Shown: positions 27,712 through 36,136 of the stretch, in pieces
Layout of the letters: every line of letters starts with the position of its first letter
Position numbering within the stretch: position 1 is the first letter of the stretch
Assembly (NCBI RefSeq): GCF_004152935.1
Contig: NZ_SETE01000008.1
Location: 56,252-120,251, forward strand
Length of the DNA: 64,000 bases
Origin: Brumimicrobium glaciale
GTDB lineage: Bacteria > Bacteroidota > Bacteroidia > Flavobacteriales_D > Crocinitomicaceae
Direction of reading: 5' to 3'
Translations under genes and position numbers: made by a program
Notes under the pieces: model-generated
Database searches by the model: none
Told to the model about the DNA's origin: nothing
What the model saw: the letters and a program-made list of their open reading frames with translations, nothing else

Positions 27712-28125
27712 CTATTTCTCTAAATTCTTCTCTAAAATTGATTTTATATCTGGTCGAAAATAGTTTTCTCCTTTTAACACCTTTCCATCTTCTCGGTATA
27801 TTGGTTTTCCATTTGAATCTAATTTACTCATGTTGGAACGCTGAATTTCTTCAAAAACTTCACCAATTAGATCTTGCATTCCATGTTGTAAGATTGTTCC
27901 GCATAAAATATACAATTGATCTCCTAATGCATCAGCAATTTCAACGATGTCCTTGTTCTTGGCTGCTTCCAAATATTCATCATTTTCTTCTTGCATTAAT
28001 AAATGACGCAATTCAATTTCTCCTATTTCAATCTCTGAAGTTGGATTAAAATTGTTCTTGATTCCAAAAGCATTATGAAACTTTTCCACTTTAGACAAAG
28101 CATCTTTAATCGATAAATCTATCAT
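27712..28125 (-). CDS. MazG-like nucleotide pyrophosphohydrolase (PRA-PH/HisE fold)
   Basis: This is a 137-residue all-helical protein with EIELRHLLMQEENDEYLEAA followed by ADALGDQLYILCG, the paired EExxE and ExxD metal sites of the MazG/PRA-PH superfamily, in a single repeat. After it come EVFEEIQRSNMSKLD and a lysine-rich loop often seen in phage and bacterial MazG-like enzymes. By family it hydrolyses a nucleoside triphosphate, or a phosphoribosyl-ATP-like substrate, to the monophosphate. It leads a two-gene operon with the Nudix hydrolase. Confidence 0.85.
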   Translation of the reverse strand: MIDLSIKDALSKVEKFHNAFGIKNNFNPTSEIEIGEIELRHLLMQEENDEYLEAAKNKDIVEIADALGDQLYILCGTILQHGMQDLIGEVFEEIQRSNMSKLDSNGKPIYREDGKVLKGENYFRPDIKSILEKNLEK

Positions 28126-28267
28126 TCGTTATATTTTATAGCTCGAAAATAACGAAAGTAACTCGTGTTCACTTTCTATTCTTGTATTATTTAATTTTGA
28201 ATTATTTCTAGTAACAAAACACACACAATAATTCCTTAGAAAATAGTAATCTTGTAAAAACTAAAAA

Positions 28268-28438
28268 ATGACACCAATTAATTATTTATATGCTTTTATT
28301 GGTGGATTAATTTTTGGCGGAATCAATAGCTGGTATTGGTATAGAAATGGATACCGTGGTGGGAAGTTGTTTTTTATGGGAACAATTGCATTTTTTGGAG
28401 TGATCATGTTAATTTTGAAATTGTTCAATCCAAAATAA
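28268..28438 (+). CDS. 56-residue membrane microprotein
   Basis: This small frame runs from ATG 28268 to TAA 28436-28438. It has two hydrophobic helices (residues ~5-20, IGGLIFGGIN, and ~36-51, MGTIAFFGVIMLIL) separated by a basic/aromatic turn (SWYWYRNGYRGGK). Its stop overlaps the start of the EI24 gene as TAATG, the usual arrangement for re-initiation, which supports that it is real and co-translated. Function is unknown; it might assist the neighbouring membrane protein. It is easily missed because of its size. Confidence 0.65.
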   Translation: MTPINYLYAFIGGLIFGGINSWYWYRNGYRGGKLFFMGTIAFFGVIMLILKLFNPK

Positions 28439-29202
28439 TGATAACTCTAAAATACCATCTCTATGCTTTAAAACGTTCCTTAATTTTTCTTCGTAAAAAG
28501 CAATTCTTTGTCTTCTTTATTCCCGGTGTAGTCATTGCGCTTATTTTCTTTACCTATCTATTAACAGTCGGTGCAATTGGTAATGTAGTTGGACTCGTTT
28601 CTTATACTCCGTGGATTGGAAGTTACATGGGGACGGCAGTTGACTCGGTATTTGACTGGGTAAATAGCATCTCAATTTTTGTTTATCAATTTACGCTAAT
28701 TACGCTCCTCTCCCCTTTTCATACAGTTTTGAGTCAGCGGGTTGAAACGCATGAAACGGGAAAGGTTTTTCAATCAAATAGAGTAAAGTTCATCAATGAT
28801 ATTCTCAGAACAATCGGAGTTGCAATTGTCGGTGGATTCATCTATTTCTCTTTGTTTTTATTGTGGACATTCTTAGCTTGGATTTTTGGGCTTTCCTTCT
28901 TATCGCCAATAGTTTCAGCTATTTTAATTGCATTTTTTACTGGATTTAACAGTTATGATTATTCATTAGAAAGACACGCTATAAAAATCAAAAACAGCTG
29001 GAAATTCGCATTTAGCAATCCTTCACAAATGATTTTAACAGGATTAATATTCACATTGCTCTTATTCATCCCGGTACTTGGAGTTGTTATAGCACCTGTT
29101 TTACTCACAATGGTTGGAACATTGAACTACTTAAAGATGAAGAAAATTGATGAAGAAATGAAATATCTTGCTACGAAGCCCACCCTCTTCACTCTGTTTT
29201 AG
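28438..29202 (+). CDS. EI24/CysZ-like integral membrane protein
   Basis: This 254-residue protein has four to five membrane helices (residues ~22-45, 68-92, 120-150, 150-170, 195-225). The order of helices, the N-terminal amphipathic segment (YALKRSLIFLRKKQ), and the SPFHTVLSQRVE and NSYDYSLERH segments match the EI24 domain, which includes the sulfate transporter CysZ. No sulfur genes are nearby, so its substrate is open. It follows and overlaps the 56-residue microprotein by one base. Confidence 0.8.
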   Translation: MITLKYHLYALKRSLIFLRKKQFFVFFIPGVVIALIFFTYLLTVGAIGNVVGLVSYTPWIGSYMGTAVDSVFDWVNSISIFVYQFTLITLLSPFHTVLSQRVETHETGKVFQSNRVKFINDILRTIGVAIVGGFIYFSLFLLWTFLAWIFGLSFLSPIVSAILIAFFTGFNSYDYSLERHAIKIKNSWKFAFSNPSQMILTGLIFTLLLFIPVLGVVIAPVLLTMVGTLNYLKMKKIDEEMKYLATKPTLFTLF

Positions 29203-29296
29203 CAAACCAAGCTGCTGAGCTTATCCCGAACTGAACATGATAGAACCTCGCTCTCCTCACTCCGCTCTCATTCTGTGTTATAAAATCGAAGATTTT

Positions 29297-30256
29297 CTAA
29301 CAATCCCATAACATCTCTTCAAAAATCAACATAGCAGCCAAAGCCAACTGTGAATAATTCTGAGAAGAGTTTCTGAATCTTCCGTTTTCTGTAACCCACA
29401 TTGTTTGAATCAACTCCATTCCTCCTTTTGTTGGACTAATTTTGTTGATTACGCCAGCAACGTTTCCAGCTCCAGCATGATAAATATGCAGTACAAATAA
29501 ACGGAACCAAAGATCATTTTCATTGTAAGAAATCCCGTGTCTATCCAAAATAACTTTCGCTTCTGGAATACAAACTTTTCCAATTAAACTACTTGCTCCA
29601 ATAGCTGATTTCACAAAGTCTTTCCTATCGTCAGTATATTTATTTACAGTTAACCCTTGGGCTCTTGCAACAGAAGCCATTAATTGGAATGAACCGTAAG
29701 CTCCAACATTAGATTTCGCTAATCTTCCTGGGCTTTCAATCATTAAAATCGCTTGTGCATACCAAGGATCAACATCTTGTTGCTTGAATACTTCAACTCC
29801 TTTAGAAATTGTTGGTAAAACATCGTCGAAAGTATAGAAATCGTTCTTTCCTGTGGTCATGTAAATTTTATCAAGGCTAGTTAAACCTAATGATGAACGC
29901 ACAGAATCTCTGTAAACATCTTTTTGATCATCTGTTCTTTTGTCCCAGTTCTTAACACTCATTTGTTTTACAATCTGACGTGTTGCACCAATATTTATAA
30001 CACACGAATCTGGTGAAAGCTTCATGATTGTTCTCCAAAAAACTGGATGTGCTAAAAGATCCCATTCTTGCTCAAATAATTGTACGTTATTCACATAATG
30101 TAAATTAACCGAATCATTAAGAATACGAGATTCGACAAGGTTTATTTTGGGAATTGATGCTTTTTTAGCTAGTGCTAAACTATCATTTTCTGGTGTATGA
30201 GCGTGTGCAAATCCGACAAATGAGCAAGAAATTGCTATAATTATATTTTTGAACAT
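29297..30256 (-). CDS. Periplasmic lytic transglycosylase-like protein
   Basis: This is a 319-residue protein with a signal peptide of ~19 residues (GFAHA). The C-terminal half carries an SLT-type lysozyme-like domain: AILMIESPG with the likely catalytic Glu near residue 175, then VGAYGSFQLM, and YHAGAGNVAGVI further on, as in SLT/MltC-like enzymes. By family it cleaves murein glycan strands with 1,6-anhydro product formation. The N-terminal ~120 residues are a helical region without a known motif. It stands alone on the minus strand. Confidence 0.82.
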   Translation of the reverse strand: MFKNIIIAISCSFVGFAHAHTPENDSLALAKKASIPKINLVESRILNDSVNLHYVNNVQLFEQEWDLLAHPVFWRTIMKLSPDSCVINIGATRQIVKQMSVKNWDKRTDDQKDVYRDSVRSSLGLTSLDKIYMTTGKNDFYTFDDVLPTISKGVEVFKQQDVDPWYAQAILMIESPGRLAKSNVGAYGSFQLMASVARAQGLTVNKYTDDRKDFVKSAIGASSLIGKVCIPEAKVILDRHGISYNENDLWFRLFVLHIYHAGAGNVAGVINKISPTKGGMELIQTMWVTENGRFRNSSQNYSQLALAAMLIFEEMLWDC

Positions 30257-30526
30257 AGTTTCAATTAAAAAGGTTTAGCCAATAATCGACATTTCAAAAT
30301 CGATTATCTTTGGTAGCAATATTTAAACCATAAAGCCTATACTCACTCAAAAACACAAAGCCTACCTTATTTATAGCTTTTTCTTTTTTCTGCTTTAAAA
30401 ATTAAAACCATAACGATAGCCATGCTTATAAATTTATGCCTTGAAAAAAGAAAAAATAAATTTGCTAAAATCTCCGAAAGCCTATATGCGTCGAGTATAC
30501 AATTATAACAAAATTTTTGAACTATG

Positions 30527-31243
30527 TTACACCTTCTTAATCTTTTTTACTAACGCTAGGGCCTTAACTAATTGTTGTTCGGGAGTTAAATTTGAATTAT
30601 CTATCACAATTGCATCATCTACTTGGGTTAATGGACTTTCTTCACGAGTGGAATCCATTTCATCTCTTTCAATTAAATTCGCTTTAACTTCTTCTAAAGT
30701 TATTTTGTCTCCTTGTGCTATTAACTCATCATATCTACGTTGGGCGCGGATATCAGGATCAGCAGTCATGAATATTTTCAATTCGGCTAAAGGAAAAACA
30801 ATAGAACCGATATCTCTTCCGTCCATTACTACTCCTCCATTAATTCCCATTATACGTTGTTGTTTAACCAAGAATAAACGTACTTCTTTAATTTTAGCAA
30901 CAGAACTCACGCTATTTGAAACTTCAATCGTGCGGATTTCTTTTTCCACATTCTTACCATTTAAATAAAGTTCTGCTTTTCCTTTTGCATTGTTTTTAAA
31001 TGAGATTTTAACATCAGATAAAGAAGCAATGATCCTATTTATATCCACATGATTTCGTGAAACCAAATTATTTCTCATCGCATGCAGGGCAGCACCTCTA
31101 TACATTGCACCAGAATCAACAAAAACATAATTTAATTCTTTGGCCAGTGCTTTTGCCAATGTACTTTTCCCACAAGACGACCAACCATCGATAGCAATAG
31201 TAAGCTCTTTGTCTTTATTAATACTTCTCATATCCCTTCTCAT
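30527..31243 (-). CDS. cmk: Cytidylate kinase
   Basis: This is a 238-residue protein. The P-loop reads GWSSCGKST near residues 20-28, followed by VDSGAMYRGAALH, a CMP-binding segment DGRDIGSIVFP, and the lid region TADPDIRAQRRYDEL with the catalytic arginines. By family it transfers phosphate from ATP to CMP or dCMP. A start at 31231 (MRSINKDKELTIAIDG) would be closer to the usual Cmk N-terminus than the 31243 start used here. It lies 23 bp after mutS2 on the same strand and is probably co-transcribed with it. Confidence 0.95.
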   Translation of the reverse strand: MRRDMRSINKDKELTIAIDGWSSCGKSTLAKALAKELNYVFVDSGAMYRGAALHAMRNNLVSRNHVDINRIIASLSDVKISFKNNAKGKAELYLNGKNVEKEIRTIEVSNSVSSVAKIKEVRLFLVKQQRIMGINGGVVMDGRDIGSIVFPLAELKIFMTADPDIRAQRRYDELIAQGDKITLEEVKANLIERDEMDSTREESPLTQVDDAIVIDNSNLTPEQQLVKALALVKKIKKV

Positions 31244-31266
31244 GACGGTAAAGATATGAATTCATC

Positions 31267-33384
31267 TTAATTGGAGACCCAAATTAATTGAGCTAATTTC
31301 ACTTTCATTCTTGCAAACCCAAGTAAAACGGTTACATCACCTCCTTTAATTTCTTCAACATCGCCAGTTTGCTTCGTTGCAATTAGCTTCACCTTACTTC
31401 CTATTTTAATCTTATCCTGCTGATATTCATTGACAACCTTGTTGGGTTTGGCAGACTTCTTATTGGCTTGTTTCTTCAAACGAATTTCTTGTTTCGCTTC
31501 TTCGGTCTTTGATTTTTCTTTTGCAATATATTTCTTTAAATCTTGCAGTAAAGGATCATTAACGTTCTTCTTTTTAGCGCCAACTTTATATTCATCTATA
31601 TAATGCTGTAATTTATTTCCTAAGCTGACCAACTTATTTGTTTCTTCTGCTTTATTTTGAAGTGAAGCCAATTTTCGATCGTATTTCTCTTTCGTAACTT
31701 CGTAATATTGTCGATGTTTATCAGCTGTCTCTTGTGCTAAAATATGCTCTTTGGTTAATCGGTTTAAATAAGATTTTTCTTTTTGTAATTCGTGCAGCAA
31801 TTGATCCATCTCTACTTTTTTACTGTCGAGTTTAGCTTTTGCTCTATTGATTAACTTTTTAGGAATCCCATTAATTTGCGCTACTTCAAAAGTAAACGAA
31901 CTTCCTGGTTGTCCCATAGAAAATTTAAACAACGGATTCAATGTCTCGGTGTCAAATAACATGCAACCATTGATTGCTTCAGGTAATTTATCGGCTTTCA
32001 ATTTAATATTACTGTAGTGCGTTGTAATTACACCGTAAGACTTTCTATCGTATAAAGTTTCGAAGAATACTTCCGCCAAAGCACCACCTAAATCTGGATC
32101 TGAACCAGTTCCAAATTCATCTAATAAAAGCAGCGAATTTTCATTGGCAACATTTAAAAAGTGACGCATTCTTTTCAGTCGGTAAGAATAGGTACTCAAC
32201 TCATCCACAATAGATTGATTATCTCCTATATCCGTTAACAATTCGTCAAAAAAGCACATTTTACTGTTCGGATGCAAAGGAACTAACAATCCACATTGCA
32301 GCATTAATTGTAAAAGTCCAACCGTTTTTAGAGTAATACTTTTCCCTCCAGCATTTGGACCTGAAATCACCAACATTCTAGAATTTTCATCCATAGTAAT
32401 GCGTTGGGGAATAGTTTTCTTGCCCAAACTATCGTTGTTCATTTTCAATAAAGGATGAAAACAATCGATTAAATCAAAGGCTTTATTTTCATTTATTGCA
32501 GGTAAATTGGCATCGAGCAGTAAAGCCAATCGACATTTTGCATTGATAAAATCTAATTTCGTTAGTACTTGCTGATAATCTTTAATCAATGGCAAGTAAG
32601 CCAACATTTCGAAAGTTAATTTCTGAAGAATAAGAAATATCTCTTTCCTTTCATCATCTTTTAATTGCTCTAATTCTTTATTTAATGGAACCGTTTCTCC
32701 TGGTTCAACAAAAGTCACATTTCCAGACTTTGAATTACCAACCACCTGACCAACTACGTCTCTTTTATAAGAAGATAAAACAGACAAAACACGTCGGTCA
32801 TCAAAATATCCTTCCTTGGTATCGCTCAAATATCCCTTTTTGAAATATTTGCGCATACTTTTATCAAATGTCGAATGGATACTTCTTTTTATAGACTGCA
32901 TTTGCTGACGTACGTATAGTAAATCAGGTGACGCATCATCTTTTACTTTTCCATGTTTATCAAAAATAAAATCGATTTTCTCAATAATTTCTTTGGTAAA
33001 TTCAACATTAGAAAGCAATTCTGCCAACTGTGGAAAATCTAATTCTCGTTTATTAAAAAAGAAAAGCAAAGAATTCACCATTGCAGAAGCCAAACGAATT
33101 CGCGCAAAACTTTCTTGTGGCAAACTGGCATTTTGCACAGGCAGCATTCGAATTTCACTTTGAAGTTCTTCAAATTCCAACCTGGGAAAGCTTTCACCTT
33201 CCCGTCGGATTTCAACCATTTCATTGGTCTGTTGAAGAAACTTCATTAATTCTTCATTGTTCTGAACAGGTTTTAATTGCTCGACGATTTTGAGCGCAGA
33301 AGGTCCAACACAGTACTCGCGTAATATATCCTGAAGCTTTCCGAGCTCTAAATCCTTATATGTTTGTGGGTCGCATTTTAACAT
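31267..33384 (-). CDS. MutS2-type ATPase lacking the Smr nuclease domain
   Basis: This is a 705-residue protein. The N-terminal helical core and clamp (residues ~1-310) are followed by the MutS ATPase with Walker A SGPNAGGKSIT, a conserved LLTDIGDNQSI segment and Walker B LLLLDEFGTGSD. Then come a coiled coil (~500-640) and a small KOW-like end (IGSKVKLIATKQTGDVEEI). Bacillus MutS2 continues into a C-terminal Smr endonuclease domain; here the protein stops at ...LAQLIWVSN, so Smr is absent. By family it binds branched DNA or collided ribosomes; with no Smr a nuclease step would need another protein. The first codon is ATG 33384. Confidence 0.92.
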   Translation of the reverse strand: MLKCDPQTYKDLELGKLQDILREYCVGPSALKIVEQLKPVQNNEELMKFLQQTNEMVEIRREGESFPRLEFEELQSEIRMLPVQNASLPQESFARIRLASAMVNSLLFFFNKRELDFPQLAELLSNVEFTKEIIEKIDFIFDKHGKVKDDASPDLLYVRQQMQSIKRSIHSTFDKSMRKYFKKGYLSDTKEGYFDDRRVLSVLSSYKRDVVGQVVGNSKSGNVTFVEPGETVPLNKELEQLKDDERKEIFLILQKLTFEMLAYLPLIKDYQQVLTKLDFINAKCRLALLLDANLPAINENKAFDLIDCFHPLLKMNNDSLGKKTIPQRITMDENSRMLVISGPNAGGKSITLKTVGLLQLMLQCGLLVPLHPNSKMCFFDELLTDIGDNQSIVDELSTYSYRLKRMRHFLNVANENSLLLLDEFGTGSDPDLGGALAEVFFETLYDRKSYGVITTHYSNIKLKADKLPEAINGCMLFDTETLNPLFKFSMGQPGSSFTFEVAQINGIPKKLINRAKAKLDSKKVEMDQLLHELQKEKSYLNRLTKEHILAQETADKHRQYYEVTKEKYDRKLASLQNKAEETNKLVSLGNKLQHYIDEYKVGAKKKNVNDPLLQDLKKYIAKEKSKTEEAKQEIRLKKQANKKSAKPNKVVNEYQQDKIKIGSKVKLIATKQTGDVEEIKGGDVTVLLGFARMKVKLAQLIWVSN

Positions 33385-33414
33385 TTGTACAAAGCTAAGA
33401 AATCATTACATTTG
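33384..33414 (+). promoter_or_regulatory. Perfect Bacteroidota housekeeping promoter, leaderless layout
   Basis: TTTG (33384-33387), exactly 19 bp, then TACATTTG (33407-33414), the full TTTG-N19-TAnnTTTG consensus. The start codon ATG is at 33419-33421, only four bases after the -7 box, so transcription should begin at the start codon. The -33 element overlaps the first codon of mutS2 on the other strand. Confidence 0.8.
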
Positions 33415-33418
33415 TTAA

Positions 33419-34018
33419 ATGAAAAAGTTCACTGCATTCGTATTATCGTTGCTTACAATAGTTCCATTTGTCGCAATTGCGTGGTTATTGTATTCTAGCT
33501 TCCACTCTACTCCTGTGGTTATTATTAATCTTTTGATCGTTATGACCGGAGTAATGCTGGCCTTTGTGGTTTATAATAGAATTATTGTTGGTGATGACAA
33601 AAATGCTATAAAAGTAAACACAGACCACTTCCCTTACATTGAAAGAGCTTTAATTTATGTAATGCCTCAAGATTTCGTTGCTAAATTAGAGAAAAACCAT
33701 GGAAAAATATTTATGGCAACAACCGACGAAATTGAACATGACATTGCGTTAGTTGAAGGAGACTTCAACAAACTCACCGATACAATTACGCTGAAATATA
33801 CGAATGGCGTTACAACAACTATTCGCGGTTCAAGAACAGTTGCAGTAGGCGATAATCAATTTTTATTTCACGGTTTCGATGAATTGATGCATACAAAAGG
33901 GAAAGAAAAATATGTTTATAAATGGGAAGAAGACAGATTGGTTCAAAAAAACGGAGAAGACTTTGTGAGTGTTAAAATTCCAGATAGATTGCCTGTTTAT
34001 ATATTTGATTGGAAGTAG
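33419..34018 (+). CDS. Two-helix membrane-anchored hypothetical protein
   Basis: This is a 199-residue protein. Residues ~5-25 and ~32-52 are membrane helices with a short loop, leaving a soluble C-terminal domain of ~145 residues with beta-rich segments (ITLKYTNGVTTTIRGSRTVAVGDNQFLFHGFDELMHT). No motif or family is recognised. The end (DRLPVYIFDWK) is soluble. It is preceded by a consensus promoter placed so that the mRNA would have no leader. It is divergent from mutS2. Confidence 0.75.
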   Translation: MKKFTAFVLSLLTIVPFVAIAWLLYSSFHSTPVVIINLLIVMTGVMLAFVVYNRIIVGDDKNAIKVNTDHFPYIERALIYVMPQDFVAKLEKNHGKIFMATTDEIEHDIALVEGDFNKLTDTITLKYTNGVTTTIRGSRTVAVGDNQFLFHGFDELMHTKGKEKYVYKWEEDRLVQKNGEDFVSVKIPDRLPVYIFDWK

Positions 34019-34044
34019 GTTGGTGGATTAGCAGACAAAATCAT

Positions 34045-34075
34045 TTAGTTTTTAAGATAAAAGTCCTTATATTTG
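34045..34075 (+). promoter_or_regulatory. Near-consensus promoter of the MazF-like pair, leaderless layout
   Basis: TTAG (34045-34048), exactly 19 bp, then TATATTTG (34068-34075), one mismatch from the ideal. The ATG at 34079 begins three bases later. Confidence 0.65.
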
Positions 34076-34078
34076 AAT

Positions 34079-34537
34079 ATGTCTTCAACTTTAAATATAA
34101 ATATCATACAGATTTCGGCTGCTTTGACAGGTATACTTCAAAGTGAAAATCTTCATGAGATCCCAGCTCCCTCATATTACAAGGAAAAGACTAATTCTGA
34201 TTTCTTTAAAAAAGCAGACGTTTTCATTTTAGCAGTTGAAGGATCTTATAAGTATTTAGACAATCTTAATTTAGAAGAATCTAAAGAACTTTTAACTGAC
34301 ACTAAAGGGGTAATCGATGAATTTTATCAATTAGAGGAATCATTAAATGAAGTTGGAAGCATAGAAAATGAAATATCGAAAATAAAGTTTAAACACATAT
34401 ATAAAACACTTTATAAGTTTGAAAATATACTTCATAAAAACGTCTTTAAGAATGTTGAGATTATTAAAACTCCGTCAGATGTTTTAGACGGAATATCCAA
34501 AACAAATAGAAGAACGCTTTCTAAACTCATCAAATAA
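34079..34537 (+). CDS. Putative antitoxin partner of the MazF-like protein, unfamiliar family
   Basis: This is a 152-residue protein from ATG 34079; a TTG at 34073 lies inside the -7 box and is rejected as start. It is mostly helical and charged (DNLNLEESKELLTDTKGVIDEF, EISKIKFKHIYKTLYKFENILH) and has no ribbon-helix-helix, AbrB or Xre motif that I can see. Its stop TAA (34535-34537) is followed at once by the ATG of the MazF-like gene, which is the usual antitoxin-first order. The antitoxin role is inferred only from position. It could instead be an unrelated partner. Confidence 0.55.
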   Translation: MSSTLNINIIQISAALTGILQSENLHEIPAPSYYKEKTNSDFFKKADVFILAVEGSYKYLDNLNLEESKELLTDTKGVIDEFYQLEESLNEVGSIENEISKIKFKHIYKTLYKFENILHKNVFKNVEIIKTPSDVLDGISKTNRRTLSKLIK

Positions 34538-34885
34538 ATGGCCTATAACAGAGGAGAAATCGTTGAATTCTATCTTGAACTACCTTATCAAGCATCAGCT
34601 AAGCCTCATCCTTTTATAATTATTTCAAACGACGGAGTTTTTGAACAAGATGGAATGTATATCTGTGTAATGATAACACATTCAAAACATATTGATCAAT
34701 TTACTTTCGAAATAGAAGATGAAATGTTAATTAAAGGAGGAGATGGAAAATTCTCTCAAGTAAGATGTCATTTAATCGTAAATATTAAGGAGGAGGAAAT
34801 AATTGTGACAAGGCAAAGAAATAAGCTGAAAAACAATTATGTTGACAGACTGGTATCAAGAATTGAATATGATGCGCTCTCTTAA
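34538..34885 (+). CDS. PemK/MazF-like toxin (endoribonuclease fold)
   Basis: This is a 115-residue protein. The start RGEIVEFYLELPY matches the first strand and catalytic-loop Arg of MazF/PemK, KPHPFIIISND matches the second strand, CVMITHS the third, and SQVRCHLIVNI the conserved VR-C/D segment that lines the active site. By family it would cut single-stranded mRNA at short sequences. It is directly adjacent to the 152-residue gene upstream with no gap, so the two are translationally linked. Homology is by motif only, and the loop between strands 1 and 2 is short. Confidence 0.75.
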   Translation: MAYNRGEIVEFYLELPYQASAKPHPFIIISNDGVFEQDGMYICVMITHSKHIDQFTFEIEDEMLIKGGDGKFSQVRCHLIVNIKEEEIIVTRQRNKLKNNYVDRLVSRIEYDALS

Positions 34886-34924
34886 TCTTTCTCAATTTAT
34901 CACCAATTAACCCGAATTTCAACG

Positions 34925-34932
34925 TAAATTTG
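34925..34932 (+). promoter_or_regulatory. -7 box TAAATTTG upstream of rlmF
   Basis: TAAATTTG matches TAnnTTTG. No clear -33 lies 19 bp upstream. The rlmF ATG follows 27 bases later. Confidence 0.4.
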
Positions 34933-34959
34933 AAAACAAAACAACAAGTTCAAAATTCA

Positions 34960-35871
34960 ATGACTTCAAAAGAACAAAAATCTCAACTTCATCCCCGCAA
35001 TAAAAACGTAAACCGTTACGATTTATCTGCATTAGTAAAAGTAAAACCAGAATTAAAAAATCACATCCAGCCCAACAAATTTGGAGAAGATTCTATTAAT
35101 TTTTCGGATGCAAGAGCAGTGAAGTTTTTGAATACAGCAATACTTCAACATTATTACGGAATAAAAAACTGGGATTTCCCAGCGCAGAATCTAACACCTC
35201 CAATTCCTGGACGAGCAGATTATATTCATCACATTGCTGATTTACTCGCTGAAGGTAATTCTGGAAATGTTCCTACAGGAGATAAAATTACTTGTTTAGA
35301 TATTGGCGTTGGTGCAAGTTGTATTTATCCAATTCTTGGAGTTTCAGAGTACGGTTGGAACTTTATTGGAGCTGATGTTGACCCAAAATCTATCGCATCT
35401 TCTGAGAATATCGTAAAAAACAATCCTTCATTAAGAGGGAAGGTTGAATTTCGATTACAACCAAATCCATTGAATATCTTCTTTGGGGTTATTGAAAAAG
35501 AAGATAAAATCGACATAACCATTTGTAATCCTCCATTTCATTCATCAAAAGAAGAAGCGCAAAAAGGAACACGCAGAAAAGTCAAAAACCTTAAAGGAAA
35601 AGACACAAAAACTCCAGAACTAAATTTCGCTGGAATAAGTAACGAATTGATATTTAAAGGCGGAGAATATGTGTTTATTCATACGATGATCAAACAAAGT
35701 AAAGCGTTTGCTAAAAATGTGACTTGGTTTTCTACTTTAGTTTCAAAACAATCCAACATGAAAGGAATTTTAAATTCTTTAGAGAAAATTGGAGCGAAGC
35801 AAGTCAGAGAGATTCCTATGGGAACAGGGAATAAGGTGACTCGCGTGGTGGCTTGGAGTTTTGTTGGATAA
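34960..35871 (+). CDS. rlmF: 23S rRNA (adenine(1618)-N(6))-methyltransferase
   Basis: The start is ATG 34960 (MTSKEQKSQLHPRNKN); a TTG at 34930 lies within the -7 box and is unlikely. The protein is 303 residues, matching RlmF. It has the family opening HPRNKNVNRYDL, the SAM-binding LDIGVGASCIYPILG (near residues 115-130), ADVDPKSIASSENIV, and the catalytic NPPFHSS motif typical of N6-adenine methyltransferases. By family it methylates A1618 of 23S rRNA. The N-terminal basic segment probably binds RNA. Confidence 0.94.
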   Translation: MTSKEQKSQLHPRNKNVNRYDLSALVKVKPELKNHIQPNKFGEDSINFSDARAVKFLNTAILQHYYGIKNWDFPAQNLTPPIPGRADYIHHIADLLAEGNSGNVPTGDKITCLDIGVGASCIYPILGVSEYGWNFIGADVDPKSIASSENIVKNNPSLRGKVEFRLQPNPLNIFFGVIEKEDKIDITICNPPFHSSKEEAQKGTRRKVKNLKGKDTKTPELNFAGISNELIFKGGEYVFIHTMIKQSKAFAKNVTWFSTLVSKQSNMKGILNSLEKIGAKQVREIPMGTGNKVTRVVAWSFVG

Positions 35872-36136
35872 TGATGAATGATGAGTTATGAATTTTTGGA
35901 AGGTGACGCAGAGCGATGCAGAGATTCGCATTGCGATGCACTGAGCTTGACGATGTGAGCTTGCCGAATATGATTTTGCGGAGTTTCGCAAAGGAAGGAA
36001 GGAAGGCCTCTCATGATTGTTGGTAATTAGAAAATAAGAGGTTTTGGTCTTTGAATTTTCATTGTTAATCAGTAAGTAGTTTATTAGTCTGGCAGGATTC
36101 ATATTTCATAATTAAAGTCCTGAACTCTACTCAAGA
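35872..36136. repeat. Repeat-remnant gap after rlmF
   Basis: Phrases GACGCAGAGCGATGCAGAG, TTCGCATTGCG, TGAGCTTGACGATGTGAGCTTG and GCGGAGTTTCGCAAAGG (35900-36000) are degraded pieces of the 'cgcagagattcgcagag' and 'gagcttgtcgaag' repeat families seen elsewhere in the window. The minus-strand frame across it has no coding character. Confidence 0.5.

Noticed and set aside
30441..30968. Plus-strand frame of 175 codons across cmk
   Set aside because: It lies antisense to the well-supported cytidylate kinase gene and its translation is low in charged residues and matches no family; it is a shadow frame.
34073..34075. TTG start codon for the gene before the MazF-like toxin
   Set aside because: It lies within the TATATTTG promoter box; ATG 34079 is the more likely start.
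35779..36102. Minus-strand frame of 107 codons at the end of rlmF
   Set aside because: It is antisense to rlmF and repeat remnants and rich in His/Ser from the repeat words; no promoter or coding character.
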